DNA of 64,000 nucleotides, taken from positions 12,067,489 to 12,131,488 of the forward strand of contig CM037873.1 of the NCBI GenBank assembly GCA_021292105.1. Reading direction: 5' to 3'. The DNA is from Anadara kagoshimensis. Taxonomy: Eukaryota > Mollusca > Bivalvia > Arcoida > Arcidae. Below are positions 1-11,800 of this stretch, one piece after another. The position numbers were made by a program, and so were the translations under genes. Position 1 is the first letter of the stretch, and the number at the start of each line of letters is the position of its first letter. Under the pieces are notes generated by a model, which saw only the letters and a program-made list of their open reading frames with translations, ran no database searches and was not told the DNA's origin.

Positions 1-30
1 GGCAGATCAATGTTATTTGCCTATATTTTG
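1..30. repeat. Right end of a palindromic MITE (TATAGGCAAAC family), cut by the window edge
   Basis: The first 30 bases match the right-hand end of a short inverted-repeat element that occurs four more times here (22713, 28639, 55405, 56596). Shared features are a CAATGTTGTTTGCCTATA-like terminus after a GACAGGTCA-like block. The left part lies outside the window. Confidence 0.55.
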
Positions 31-48
31 AATTATTTTCTTAATAAT

Positions 49-485
49 CAGGGGTTCTACTAGTTTTGGGATCAAACAACATAGGAAAAATAGGAATCTG
101 GGGTTATATAGGAAATTATAGGAGTTTTCACTAAAATTATAGGGAATTTTTTTTAATAGTTTACACATAAAATATACAATCCATGGCATTCTTTCCTCTC
201 CATCAGCCATTCTCTTTCCTCCTTTTACTAATAAAAAACATAAAATATTGGCTACTGCAATATATACTTACTTTAGAAATACATACATGCTAATCTTGCT
301 TTAGATATGTACTAAATGTGGGGAAAATATCCCCATTCTGAATTCCTGAAGCTATCAGTAACAAAAATACATTGTATAGGAAAATATAGGAAATATAGGA
401 GGTTTTTTTAACTTATATAGGAAATTATAGGGAAAGGTTGAAATTATAAGAGATATTGGAAAATATAGGAATGGTAGGACCCCTG
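49..485. mobile_element. Short hAT-like non-autonomous element rich in TATAGGA motifs
   Basis: The segment starts CAGGGGTTCTACTA and ends with the inverse, GGTAGGACCCCTG. CAGGG-type ends are typical of hAT transposons. The interior is built of many imperfect ATATAGGAAAT-like units and has no meaningful ORF. I could not see a convincing 8-base target duplication, so the boundaries and class are tentative. Confidence 0.4.
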
Positions 486-579
486 TAAAATACAACATGT
501 TCTTCTTTATACCATCAACAAAATGTTAAGAATTTTTTAAAGACAACATGTTTGTGTTTTAAAAAAATATTTTTTCTAG

Positions 580-843
580 CAAACAATTGGTAACCCAATG
601 GACACAATCTGTGTTTCATTGTTTGCTGATTTGTTTCTTTATTCGTATGGAACAGAATTGATGCAGAACCTTGTTAATTCTGGAGAGAAGACCGTTGCAA
701 AACCATTCAGTTGCAGTTACATAAAAGATCTTACATCTCTTAATAATTTTAAATTTAGTGAATATGTGACTGCCATCTATCCTAGTGAAATTGAAATAAA
801 AGATATGACAATTCTTCCAGTTCTGCTTCATTTTAAAACTTAA
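580..843 (+). pseudogene. Decayed reverse-transcriptase fragment (retroelement)
   Basis: The open frame from 580 to the stop at 841-843 reads QTIGNPM, then FADLFLYSYGTE, YIKDLTSLNN and FSEYVTAIYPSEIEIKD. This matches the palm region of a retroelement reverse transcriptase common in marine invertebrates, where the usual motifs are GIPMGTNCAPLLADLFLYSYE and YIDDVLSLNN. The catalytic YIDD box has become YIKD, and the GTNCAP block has become DTICVS, so the domain is very probably dead. Upstream the frame closes at a TAG that is itself part of an acceptor-like TTTTTTCTAG. Only about 88 codons remain. Family (LINE or Penelope-like) cannot be decided from this piece. Confidence 0.6.
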
Positions 844-1666
844 ACATCAATTATGATGTCCATAAAAGTAAACATTTAAAACTGAAAATTTGTATTGTCA
901 ACTTTCCTTTTCTATGCAGCAATATACCCGTTTCTCCTGTTTATGGCATTTTGTGAAACAATATGCTATGGTGTAGCTTGTTCCAACTTCTGGAATTAAA
1001 TACAACGAAGCAAGCTGCTTACAAATAAATTGTTGACTCAAGGACATTACTACAAGTCAGTGATTACTAATGTAAAAAAATTAATATGGTTGTCATAATA
1101 AGTATGATGTCTCTGTATCCAAAATTATATTGGATATTTTTAACATTTGTTTAACGTCCCACTGTTCCTTCCATTCTCAATTTCGAATTCACATGTGTGT
1201 GTGTGTAGGGGGGGGGTATATAGCTAGAAAGCAGGTGCTAACCCTTTCATATAATACAGGCTCACTTCCCTGGCGGCAGTTCACATGTTTTAACTCAAGT
1301 TGTACGTTTTAGGGGTTATTACTTAGCGCCTGAGATTTGATTTTGTTTTCATAATAAATGTTTAAACAATGTTAACTGTTTTATTATTTACTTGTATTGT
1401 GTTATTAAGTATGTTGTGGCTGTTGCCAAGCAACTGCGAATTTTTACCATATTTTAATTGTTGATACTGGCCATAAGAGTGTTTGAGTTCAAAACAGATC
1501 AGAAAGACTTGCAAAAACTCGCAAACCACAAGTTAGATAACTCTGTCAAATTTGTCTCATTTTAAATTGCTAAACACTATAATGTGACTTCAAACATTAT
1601 TGAACCCATCTCCATGACCAACATAACTTGTTGTTCTTCACTGGTTTTAAAAATAAACAATAATAT

Positions 1667-1788
1667 AAGGTTATTGAACTGATATTGTGAAATATTGTCC
1701 CGAGTTGACTCGACATTTACACGAGCTTGCGAGTGCAAATTTCAAGTCAACGAGGGACAATATTTCACAATATCAGTTCAATAACCTT
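1667..1788. repeat. Near-perfect palindrome (hairpin), copy 1
   Basis: Arms of about 45 bases starting AAGGTTATTGAACTGATATT and ending AATATCAGTTCAATAACCTT flank a short centre with GACTCG/CAAGTCAACGAGG. It sits inside a module (1626-2155) bracketed by two direct copies of ACTTGTTGTTC-N-CACTGGTTTTAAAAATAAAC, the kind of arrangement a MITE insertion or a local duplication leaves. A second small hairpin, GCACTAGTTC...GAACTAGTGC, lies at 1873-1910. Confidence 0.75.
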
Positions 1789-2496
1789 TTTATTATATAG
1801 CAAAATTATAACATTTACGTTTGTCAAGTATTTTATCTTAAATACCATTTTGTAATACAATACATAAATATTGCACTAGTTCTTGCAAATGGATATAGGA
1901 ACTAGTGCAATATGAAACAACACAGCAATGAAGTCGACAACGACTGATGACGTCATAAACGATAGTGTCATGTGACAAAGCGTGGAGTATGATAAAAATG
2001 ATTCTGGAAACCTCGGACTGGAACAAAGTTAGTGTGCAAATATCGATATTTATTGCACGCTAACACCTCAGGATCTATTGTTTAATTTCTATGGGATGCA
2101 TATATTGCTATATAATAAAACTTGTTGTTCCACACTGGTTTTAAAAATAAACAATAATGTACAATTATTATATTTAATTTCATCTTCTCATTTCATACAA
2201 CAATATTGGAATTATTATATTTAATTCTATTCCCTCATTTCATACAACAATATTGAATAAGAACAAATAAAATGCATCTTTCACAGATGGTACAAAGTAT
2301 GGAATGTTTAACAAAATAAACAAATGTATACAGATACAACAACAAAATATTACAATATAACTGTTATAAAATCCCAAATGAATAATGATGATAGATACAT
2401 TGCATATTATGACCAGGGCTTCAACATTCCCTGGTCCAAGTTCCAGGACCTTTTGATTTTACATTACTTTGATATTGATAAATAAGTAAATTTAGA

Positions 2497-2928
2497 CACG
2501 CACTAGCACTTTTTAGGGTAGGTTCTTCTAATTTAGCAATTGAAAAGGGTAGGCATATGGGTATAAAAAGGGAGGATAGATTATGTAGATTTTGTTATTT
2601 AAAATGTATAGAAGACGAGTACCATTTTGTACTTATTTGCAATGCCTACAATAATATACGACATAAATACATTTCTTTAAAATATTTGAAAAACCCTACA
2701 TATCAAAAATTTATTATTCTTATGTCGTCAAAAATATTACTGTTGTAAGAAATTTAAGTATGTATATATATTATGCAATAAGAAAAAGGTCTATGTAAAA
2801 TATATTTAGTTAGTTTGAGAATATTACGCATTATTCACATTTTGTCATTTATATACCGCCATTGATTGTAACTTATTGTGATATGGGCCTGAGGCCTTTA
2901 GTCAATAAACATATATATATTGAAATTG
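2497..2928 (+). pseudogene. LINE 3' end: C-terminal zinc-knuckle tail of a reverse transcriptase, copy 1
   Basis: The frame reads ALFRVGSSNLAIEKGRHMG, then RLCRFC, EDEYHFVLICNAYNNIRHKYI. This is the C-terminal tail found after the reverse transcriptase in many jockey/CR1-like LINEs, with a CX2C-X9-H-X4-C pattern (CRFC...H...C). The copy is 5' truncated and has lost one A at about 2733 relative to copy 2, so it ends early. Downstream, TGGGCCTGAGGCCTTTAGTC followed by AATAAA and an AT-rich run near 2885-2925 looks like the LINE 3' terminus. No catalytic core is present. Confidence 0.65.
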
Positions 2929-4731
2929 TAACAGTCTGAAGGACATGCCATTTTTTGTCAGAACCCATCTCCAGATTATTCTACTTCAATCTTGTTTTGT
3001 TATTTAATAGATGCATGTGGGCTTTATTTTATGTAAAAACAACTTTTTCATTGTAGATATGGGACTTTCAAATGTGGAACATGCCACAAATACAGACAAA
3101 GGGTCCTAGACCATCCATAACAAAACATAATTTTGAACTCCTGTATTACTGTATAAAGACACCTGTGTATATGTATACTGCAGTGTAGTTATTTTTGTGG
3201 TTACTCATTTTCTCTAAATATCAGGGTCAAATATTTCCTGTGAAAATCTGAACTATGCACAAAAAATAAATATTCTCGATCTTGTAGTCAATTCCATAAT
3301 TCTGCTAATATTACATTCTGCAAAAAGGGTGGAAATTATAAAACTGCGAAAATTTGAACCCCTGAAATTAATTACATGTACATTTACATTATCTACCAGC
3401 ATTTAAAACATTGCAGCACTCCAAAAGGCTTAAATATGAATCAAATATATGTACATGTAATACCAATGAATAAAATTAAGAGCAACTGGATTCGCCTGCT
3501 AAGGTAAAGTACACACAGTGTATTACAGAGATTTACATCCCAGTCAAGATTTTTTCTCTCAGACTGAGGCAGTCAATTCTGGGGTGTGAAGAAAACAGGA
3601 GTATCCAGGGAAAACCACCACCTTTGGCAAGGGAAATAACAAACTTATTCCCAAGGGTCAGACTCAGAGGGATTCAAACTCGGGTGGTGAAATGTTCTGT
3701 GATTCTGGTACTTTAGACCTTCCATACACAGAGGTCAACTTAAGGGTCATTTAAGTAGGAAAATTCAAGTGAAAACCATTTGGTTGAAAAGCGTGAAAGA
3801 GGGGTATAATTATGAAATTACCTACACAAGTGTGAAGATTTATAAATAAAAATAAAGTAGGAATTGATAACTTAAGAGTTTATAAAATATTTGTTGCATT
3901 TTTTAAAGAAAATTGTGCAAAAATACACGTGTTGGGGAAAAAAGCTTACACCTTGTACAACCAATTAATTTTAAAAAATGAAACGATATTATGATAGTCA
4001 ACGTCATAGAGCAGTGCAAAGGGGGCAGATTGTGTTAAAGAAATACGAGGTTTTTGAAAACTCGACAATTTATGGTTGATGTTTTCTATGATTTGTTTTC
4101 CTTTTAAAAATGCGTGTACCAGGCGTGATAGTTCATAGTAAAAAAATTAATATGGTTGTCATAATAAGTATGATGTCTCTGTATCCAAAATTATATTGGA
4201 TATTTTTAACATTTGTTTAACGTCCCACTGTTCCTTCCATTCTCAATTTCGAATTCACATGTGTGTGTGTGGGGGGGGGGGGTATATAGCTAGAAAGCAG
4301 GTGCTAACCCTTTCATATAATACAGGCTCACTTCCCTGGCGGCAGTTCACATGTTTTAACTCAAGTTGTACGTTTTAGGGGTTATTACTTAGCGCCTGAG
4401 ATTTGATTTTGTTTTCATAATAAATGTTTAAACAATGTTAACTGTTTTATTATTTACTTGTATTGTGTTATTAAGTATGTTTGGCTGTTGCCAAGCAACT
4501 GCGAATTTTTACCATATTTTAATTGTTGATACTGGCCATAAGAGTGTTTGAGTTCAAAACAGATCAGAAAGACTTGCAAAAACTCGCAAACCACAAGTTA
4601 GATAACTCTGTCAAATTTGTCTCATTTTAAATTGCTAAACACTATAATGTGACTTCAAACATTATTGAACCCATCTCCATGACCAACATAACTTGTTGTT
4701 CTTCACTGGTTTTAAAAATAAACAATAATAT

Positions 4732-4853
4732 AAGGTTATTGAACTGATATTGTGAAATATTGTCCCGAGTTGACTCGACATTTACACGAGCTTGCGAGTG
4801 CAAATTTCAAGTCAACGAGGGACAATATTTCACAATATCAGTTCAATAACCTT
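4732..4853. repeat. Near-perfect palindrome (hairpin), copy 2
   Basis: The same hairpin as at 1667-1788, carried along in the tandem duplication, with identical arms as far as I can read. Confidence 0.75.
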
Positions 4854-5561
4854 TTTATTATATAGCAAAATTAATAACATTTACGTTTGTCAAGTATTTT
4901 ATCTTAAATACCATTTTGTAATACAATACATAAATATTGCACTAGTTCTTGCAAATGGATATAGGAACTAGTGCAATATGAAACAACACAGCAATGAAGT
5001 CGACAACGACTGATGACGTCATAAACGATAGTGTCATGTGACAAAGCGTGGAGTATGATAAAAATGATTCTGGAAACCTCGGACTGGAACAAAGTTAGTG
5101 TGCAAATATCGATATTTATTGCACGCTAACACCTCAGGATCTATTGTTTAATTTCTATGGGATGCATATATTGCTATATATAAAACTTGTTGTTCCACAC
5201 TGGTTTTAAAAATAAACAATAATGTACAATTATTATATTTAATTTCATCTTCTCATTTCATACAACAATATTGGAATTATTATATTTAATTCTATTCCCT
5301 CATTTCATACAACAATATTGAATAAGAACAAATAAAATGCATCTTTCACAGATGGTACAAAGTATGGAATGTTTAACAAAATAAACAAATGTATACAGAT
5401 ACAACAACAAAATATTACAATATAACTGTTATAAAATCCCAAATGAATAATGATGATAGATACATTGCATATTATGACCAGGGCTTCAACATTCCCTGGT
5501 CCAAGTTCCAGGACCTTTTGATTTTACATTACTTTGATATTGATAAATAAGTAAATTTAGA

Positions 5562-5989
5562 CACGCACTAGCACTTTTTAGGGTAGGTTCTTCTAATTTA
5601 GCAATTGAAAAGGGTAGGCATATGGGTATAAAAAGGGAGGATAGATTATGTAGATTTTGTTATTTAAAATGTATAGAAGACGAGTACCATTTTGTACTTA
5701 TTTGCAATGCCTACAATAATATACGACATAAATACATTTCTTTAAAATATTTGAAAAACCCTACATATCAAAAATTTATTATTCTTATGTCGTCAAAAAA
5801 TATTACTGTTGTAAGAAATTTAAGTATGTATATATATTATGCAATAAGAAAAAGGTCTATGTAAAATATATTTAGTTAGTTTGAGAATATTACGCATTAT
5901 TCACATTTTGTCATTTATATACCGCCATTGATTGTAACTTATTGTGATATGGGCCTGAGGCCTTTAGTCAATAAACATATATATTGAAA
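5562..5989 (+). pseudogene. LINE 3' end: C-terminal zinc-knuckle tail, copy 2
   Basis: Same fragment as 2497-2928 in the second unit of the tandem duplication. Here the A-run near 5798 is one base longer, so the frame continues through NITVVRNLSMYIYYAIRKRSM to a stop at 5862-5864. That is the normal C-terminus of this tail, as the independent fragment at 59688-60172 (ending LRKSLM) confirms. It is a 5'-truncated, non-functional copy. Confidence 0.65.
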
Positions 5990-6805
5990 TTGTAACAGTC
6001 TGAAGGACATGCCATTTTTTGTCAGAACCCATCTCCAGATTATTCTACTTCAATCTTGTTTTGTTATTTAATAGATGCATGTGGGCTTTATTTTATGTAA
6101 AAACAACTTTTTCATTGTAGATATGGGACTTTCAAATGTGGAACATGCCACAAATACAGACAAAGGGTCCTAGACCATCCATAACAAAACATAATTTTGA
6201 ACTCCTGTATTACTGTATAAAGACACCTGTGTATATGTATACTGCAGGTGTAGTTATTTTTGTGGTTTACTCATTTTCTCTAAATATCAGGGTCAAATAT
6301 TTCCTGTGAAAATCTGAACTATGCACAAAAAATAAATATTCTCGATCTTGTAGTCAATTCCATAATTCTGCTAATATTACATTCTGCAAAAAGGGTGGAA
6401 ATTATAAAACTGCGAAAATTTGAACCCCTGAAATTAATTACATGTACATTTACATTATCTACCAGCATTTAAAACATTGCAGCACTCCAAAAGGCTTAAA
6501 TATGAATCAAATATATGTACATGTAATACCAATGAATAAAATTAAGAGCAACTGGATTCGCCTGCTAAGGTAAAGTACACACAGTGTATTACAGAGATTT
6601 ACATCCCAGTCAAGATTTTTTCTCTCAGACTGAGGCAGTCAATTCTGGGGTGTGAAGAAAACAGGAGTATCCAGGGAAAACCACCACCTTTGGCAAGGGA
6701 AATAACAAACTTATTCCCAAGGGTCAGACTCAGAGGGATTCAAACTCGGGTGGTGAAATGTTCTGTGATTCTGGTACTTTAGACCTTCCATACACAGAGG
6801 TCAAC

Positions 6806-7800
6806 TTAAGGGTCATTTAAGTAGGAAAATTCAAGTGAAAACCATTTGGTTGAAAAGCGTGAAAGAGGGGTATAATTATGAAATTACCTACACAAGTGTG
6901 AAGATTTATAAATAAAAATAAAGTAGGAATTGATAACTTAAGAGTTTATAAAATATTTGTTGCATTTTTTAAAGAAAATTGTGCAAAAATACACGTGTTG
7001 GGGAAAAAAGCTTACACCTTGTACAACCAATTAATTTTAAAAAATGAAACGATATTATGATAGTCAACGTCATAGAGCAGTGCAAAGGGGGCAGATTGTG
7101 TTAAAGAAATACGAGGTTTTTGAAAACTCGACAATTTATGGTTGATGTTTTCTATGATTTGTTTTCCTTTTAAAAATGCGTGTACCAGGCGTGATAGTTC
7201 ATATTCTAAGGCTACCAACGATCCAAGGGAAGATTATAAAAGCTAAGTTTGTAAATTACTTGATTATTGTTGAGGCATATTCAGCTTTATATAGTTCAAC
7301 ATTGTTGAAACCAAACAAAATTCACCTCAATTCAAATAGAACAGTATTGTGTGACCGTGCACTTTTAGTGACTTGTATTTCGGATTATTAGTGGCCTTAG
7401 AATATGAACTATCACGCCTGGTACACGCATTTTTAAAAGGAAAATAAATCGTAGATAACCTCAACCGTATATTGTCGAGATTTCAAAAACCTCGTATTTC
7501 ATTAACAAACTCTGGCCCCTTTGCACTGCTCTATGATGTTGACTATCTTAATATCTTTTCATTTTTTTAAATTAATTCGTTATACAAGGTGTAAACTATT
7601 TTCCCCAACACGTGTATTTTTGCACTATTTTCATAAAAACATGCAACAAATATTTTAAAATTTCTTAAATTATCAATTTCTGCTGTATTTTTATTTGTAA
7701 ATCTTCACGCTTGTGTAGGTTATTTCATAATTATACCCCTCTTTTATGCTTTTCAACCAAATGGTTTTCACTTGAATTTTCCTACTTAGATGACCCTTAA
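6806..7800. mobile_element. Foldback element with 407-base inverted arms
   Basis: Left arm 6806-7212 (TTAAGGGTCATTTAAG... to ...TTCATATTCTAAGGC) is the imperfect inverse of right arm 7394-7800 (GCCTTAGAATATGAAC... to ...TTAGATGACCCTTAA). A 181-base loop (7213-7393) separates them. Both outer ends read TTAA, which could be a TTAA target duplication or part of the palindrome. A lone left arm is present at 3740-4137 because the tandem duplication ended inside this element. There is no transposase ORF, so it is non-autonomous. Confidence 0.75.
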
Positions 7801-8651
7801 CCTGTTAGAACTACCAAATAACATTATCTTAATTCTATTAAGACATATGCATTTAATTAACCTGAAAATGAATTATGGACTTTTCTCAATCTAAATGACC
7901 AAGAACATTTTATTAAAAATTAATTAAAAGATCAAATTATATTAATGCAATCATTTGCATTAAATAAATTCAAAAACATTTGAGACATTTTGAGAATAAA
8001 AACAGTATAAACATGCAAATTATACTCAAGTGATTTTGTGAATCAGACAATGTCAATTACTTCATAAGCACCATTATAAAATACAAATATTCACACTTGA
8101 CTTGTAGTTAAAAGTAACTGTTTTTGTCATGATGAAGGAGAAATGTGATTGAAATTGCTAGGTTGGATACACCCTGATCAAGATATTTTCACTTATATTG
8201 AGGTAGTTAATTCTGGTAAAAAAAATGGAGTATTTTTTAGAAAATCATGGACCTTCTGAATGCAAATGGACAAACTTGTCATACTTAGTACACACATGAG
8301 ACTGAAACCAAGAAGGTGGGGAGCACTTTCAACCACCCAGTTGACGAGAAGTGGAGTGTGACTCATTCTCAGCTTCAACATTAACGCTAAATTGTGCTCC
8401 ACATTTTATCAAACGTTTATTCTCTCTACAAAAAGAACTCAGCAATTCCATGGAAACAGAATACAGGGATTTCACGTTTCTTTTGACATATATCTGTAGT
8501 TTCATACTTTCATGTTCATGCAGAAGTTTTATACTACACTTGTCTGCTACAGTCATCATTACATGGCATCACGACCTTGAAAGAATCATGTCTTCCTTTA
8601 CCAGTACTTTAATTAATATGAATATACAAATCAAAATCACCTTTAATTTAA

Positions 8652-8697
<46 letters not shown>

Positions 8698-8757
8698 ATG
8701 TATCAAAACAGTCATGAAAAATATCAAGGACACATCATTGCAGTATCAAATTTCAAA
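7801..8757. other. Intergenic / 3' UTR side of the C4orf33 homologue
   Basis: No gene is seen on either strand. The part nearest 8757 should be the 3' UTR of the minus-strand gene. TTTATT at 8416-8421, which is AATAAA on the minus strand, is a candidate polyadenylation signal about 340 bases after the stop. A stretch near 8175-8350 resembles an inverted copy of a dispersed SINE-like repeat. A CT microsatellite occupies 8654-8697. Confidence 0.4.
8654..8697. repeat. CT microsatellite
   Basis: An almost pure run of CT dinucleotides with one TTTCT interruption, located downstream of the C4orf33-like stop codon on the minus strand. Confidence 0.9.
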
Positions 8758-8878
8758 TTATGATTTTGTCTTCGCCTTTTCCAATGCATGTTGCCACACA
8801 TCTGAAGAATATTCAGGACTCCAATTAGACTCCAGTAGACTTTTAAAATCTATTGACTGAAAATATTCTAATCTGTGG
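8758..8878 (-). CDS. C4orf33: C4orf33 homologue exon 6 (terminal)
   Basis: Acceptor TTTATTTTTAG at 8879-8889. Encodes (F)HRLEYFQSIDFKSLLESNW and then SPEYSSDVWQHALEKAKTKS, with the stop at 8758-8760. The LEYF-S-F-LL-W spacing matches the family's C-terminus. A 169-codon plus-strand ORF over this exon is a shadow. Confidence 0.92.
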
Positions 8879-11800
8879 CTAAAAATAAAACAAAGAAATA
8901 TCTAAAGATTGCAGCTTCAGAAAAAACTAGAACTGTCTCTTAAGAGCCTAATACCAATGATTTTATATGGAAAAATGGGGGCAATTTGATAGTGGGGGTG
9001 AATTTGCAAGAAATAGGGGGTAGTTTTGAAAGAGGCAATTTTGACATGGGGGAGAATTTGTTGAAAATGGGGGCGAATTTACCGTGGGGTAAATAGACTT
9101 GAATTCTTGAAGACATCCCATTTCAGTTTGCAAGTCAATAAGGACAATAAAATATGACTTAATTTTCAAAAACAAGATACAATGTACATGTACATTGTAC
9201 AATGTATTATACACAGTATATTAAAGGCATTATTCTAAACTTACAAATCAGGAGTTTTAAATTTTCCTTGCGGAACTGGATATAAGGCCTGATATATCCT
9301 AGTAGCTCCAGAGCCATGGATTGTGTAGGCATTAAATTTAGATACTTTTGGCGGGAATAATTCTCCAGGTATTATCGCTTCACCTGTCCAAAATCCTTCA
9401 TTGTCAAAAGATGCTTTATACTTGATATCAAGTTTATCCTGAAAATATATTACATGTTAATTAAACAGAATGCACAGAGTTAAGTAGGTCATAGTTCAAG
9501 GTCACCCGAATCAATATTTGAGTAAGGTCACCTTGCTCATTATTTTGATAACAATTGAAAATTTGAAAATTGAAAAGTATGCCTCAATACTTGGGCCAGT
9601 TAATATAATGCAGCTCCATCCAGTTAAAATTCCGGATTTAAAAAAGTACAGTGAGACACTATCCTACTTTGTATGTGATTATGATCAATGCAATCTGCAA
9701 AAATTCTTATAAATGCAAAAAGTGAAAATGCTACTTTTAAAACACAAAAAATTAATACATGCAAAAATAAGCAGTTGTACTAGTAATCTTTCATGCATCT
9801 CATGTATTGCATGCAAATACCCTAACCACTTGCAATGTAACACCACTGTTTTGCCTTAATCTATGCTGACAATATTTTGAAAGTGATAAATCTGTTCCAT
9901 CTTAATCATGGTGATAAATGTGGCACATGACAATGCCGACATCACTTAAAATGTAAGTAATAATATAACACTTCTGTTCCCCCTCACCAGTAATCAAAGC
10001 TGACAACACTTGAAATGAAACCTCTGTTACACCTTAATCAAGGCTGACAACACATGAAATAAAACACCTCTGTTCCACCTTAATCAAAGTGACAACACAT
10101 GAAATAAAACACCTCTGTTCCACCTTAAATTAAAGCTGACAACACTTGAAATGAAACGCCTCTGTTTTACTGTAATCAATGCTGACAACACTTGAAATGA
10201 AACACCTCTGTTCCACCTTAATCAAGGCTGGCAACACATAAAATAAAACACCTCTGTTCCACCTAATCAAAACTGACAACACTGGAAATGAAACCTCTGT
10301 TTCACCTTAATCAAAGCTCAAACCACTTGAAATGAAACACCTCTGTTTCATCGTAATCAATGTTGACAACACTTGAAATGAAACACCTCTGTTCTACCTT
10401 AATCAAAGCTGACAACACTTCAAATGAAACCTCTGTTCCACCTTAATCAAGGCTGACAACACATGAAATAAAACATCTCTGTTCTAACTTAATCAAAGTG
10501 ACAATACATGAAATAAAACACCTCTGTTCCACCTTAATCAAAGCTGACAACACTTGAAATGAAACACCTCTGTTCTACCTTAATCAAAGCTAAACACTTC
10601 AAATGAAACCTCTGTTCCACCTTAATCAAGGCTGACAACACATGAAATAAAACATCTCTGTTCTAATTTAATCAAAGTGACAATACATGAAATAAAACAC
10701 CTCTGTTCCACCTTAATTAAAGCTGACAACACTTGAAATGAATCGCCTCTGTTTTGCCGTAATCAATGCTGACAACACTTGAAATGAAACACCTCTGTTC
10801 CATCTTAATCAAGGCTGGCAACACTTGAAATGAAACACCTCTGTTCTACCTTAATCAAAGCTGACAACACTTGAAATGAAACCTCTGTTCCACCTTAATC
10901 AAAGCTGACAACACTTGAAATGAAACCTCTGTTCCACCTTAATCAAAGCTGACAACACTTGAAATGAAACCTGTTCTACCTTAATTAAAGCTGACAACAC
11001 TTGAAATGAAACACCTCTGTTCTACCTTAATCAAAGCTGACAACACTTGAAATGAAACCTCTGTTCCATCTTAATCAAAGCTGACAACACTTGAAATGAA
11101 ACACCTCTGTTCTACCTTAACCAAAGCTAAACACTTCAAATAAAACCTCTGTTCCACCTTAATCAAGGCTAACAACACATGAAATGAAACACCTCTGTTC
11201 TACCTTAATCAAAGCTGACAACACTTGAAATGAAACATCTGTTCCACCTTAATCAAAGCTGACAACACCTGAAATGAAAATATTTAGGGATAAATGCAGT
11301 CCATCTAATGATGAGACTAAAAATGTTACATATCTGTTAATGACACAAAAAGTATATAACAGTACTGTAAAGTCACAAATGTTCATGAAGGATTAAGTTT
11401 TGATATTTTGTACTTACTGAAGCCCCAAAGGAGATTTATTTTCACAAAACACAATTTTTTTAAAATTAAAAACCACAAACTTTTTAACCCCAGGAACAAT
11501 AATGATTATATAATTCTGTAATAAAATTGTGATTCTGTCTAAAACCACCAACAAACAAGATATCAGTTACTGTAAAACACTTTATTTTTATGACATGATT
11601 TTTCACAAGATTTCTATCAGTCATTTAAGGGCATGAAATTTCCATGACATCCCATTGTGAGCCCCTCATTAAAAATGGTAGGTATGTAACTGAAATCGCC
11701 TGTTCTTTCATCAGATACAAGTCTACATGTACTCAAACTGTGAACTGTGATTTTATTTCTCGCACATTCATTCTGCAAAATTTTTCTCACTCGCAAATTG

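Larger units (their letters stand above)
1072..4137. repeat. First copy of a 3,066-base tandem duplication
   Basis: From GTAAAAAAATTAATATGG onward this segment is repeated almost base for base at 4138-7203. The visible differences are mostly one- or two-base indels in runs (the G-run near 1207, ATGTTGTGG against ATGTTTGG, A-runs, TA-runs). The copy contains a palindrome, a LINE tail fragment, a stretch resembling an inverted dispersed element (about 3500-3730), and the left arm of a foldback element (3740-4137) at its end. Confidence 0.9.
4138..7203. repeat. Second copy of the 3,066-base tandem duplication
   Basis: Near-identical to 1072-4137. The junction at 4137/4138 joins TTCATA (end of the foldback left arm) directly to GTAAAAAAATT (start of the unit). 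In the second copy the same arm continues as TTCATATTCTAAGGC into the loop of the foldback. The high identity means either a very recent event or an assembly duplication. Confidence 0.9.

Noticed and set aside
8351-8860. Plus-strand ORF of 169 codons
   Set aside because: It overlaps the terminal exon of the C4orf33 homologue on the opposite strand and crosses the CT microsatellite, which gives a run of Ser-Leu. No recognised domain; a shadow.
10000-11275. CRISPR-like array of spaced repeats
   Set aside because: The repeats are contiguous minisatellite units without unique spacers, in an intron of an animal gene.
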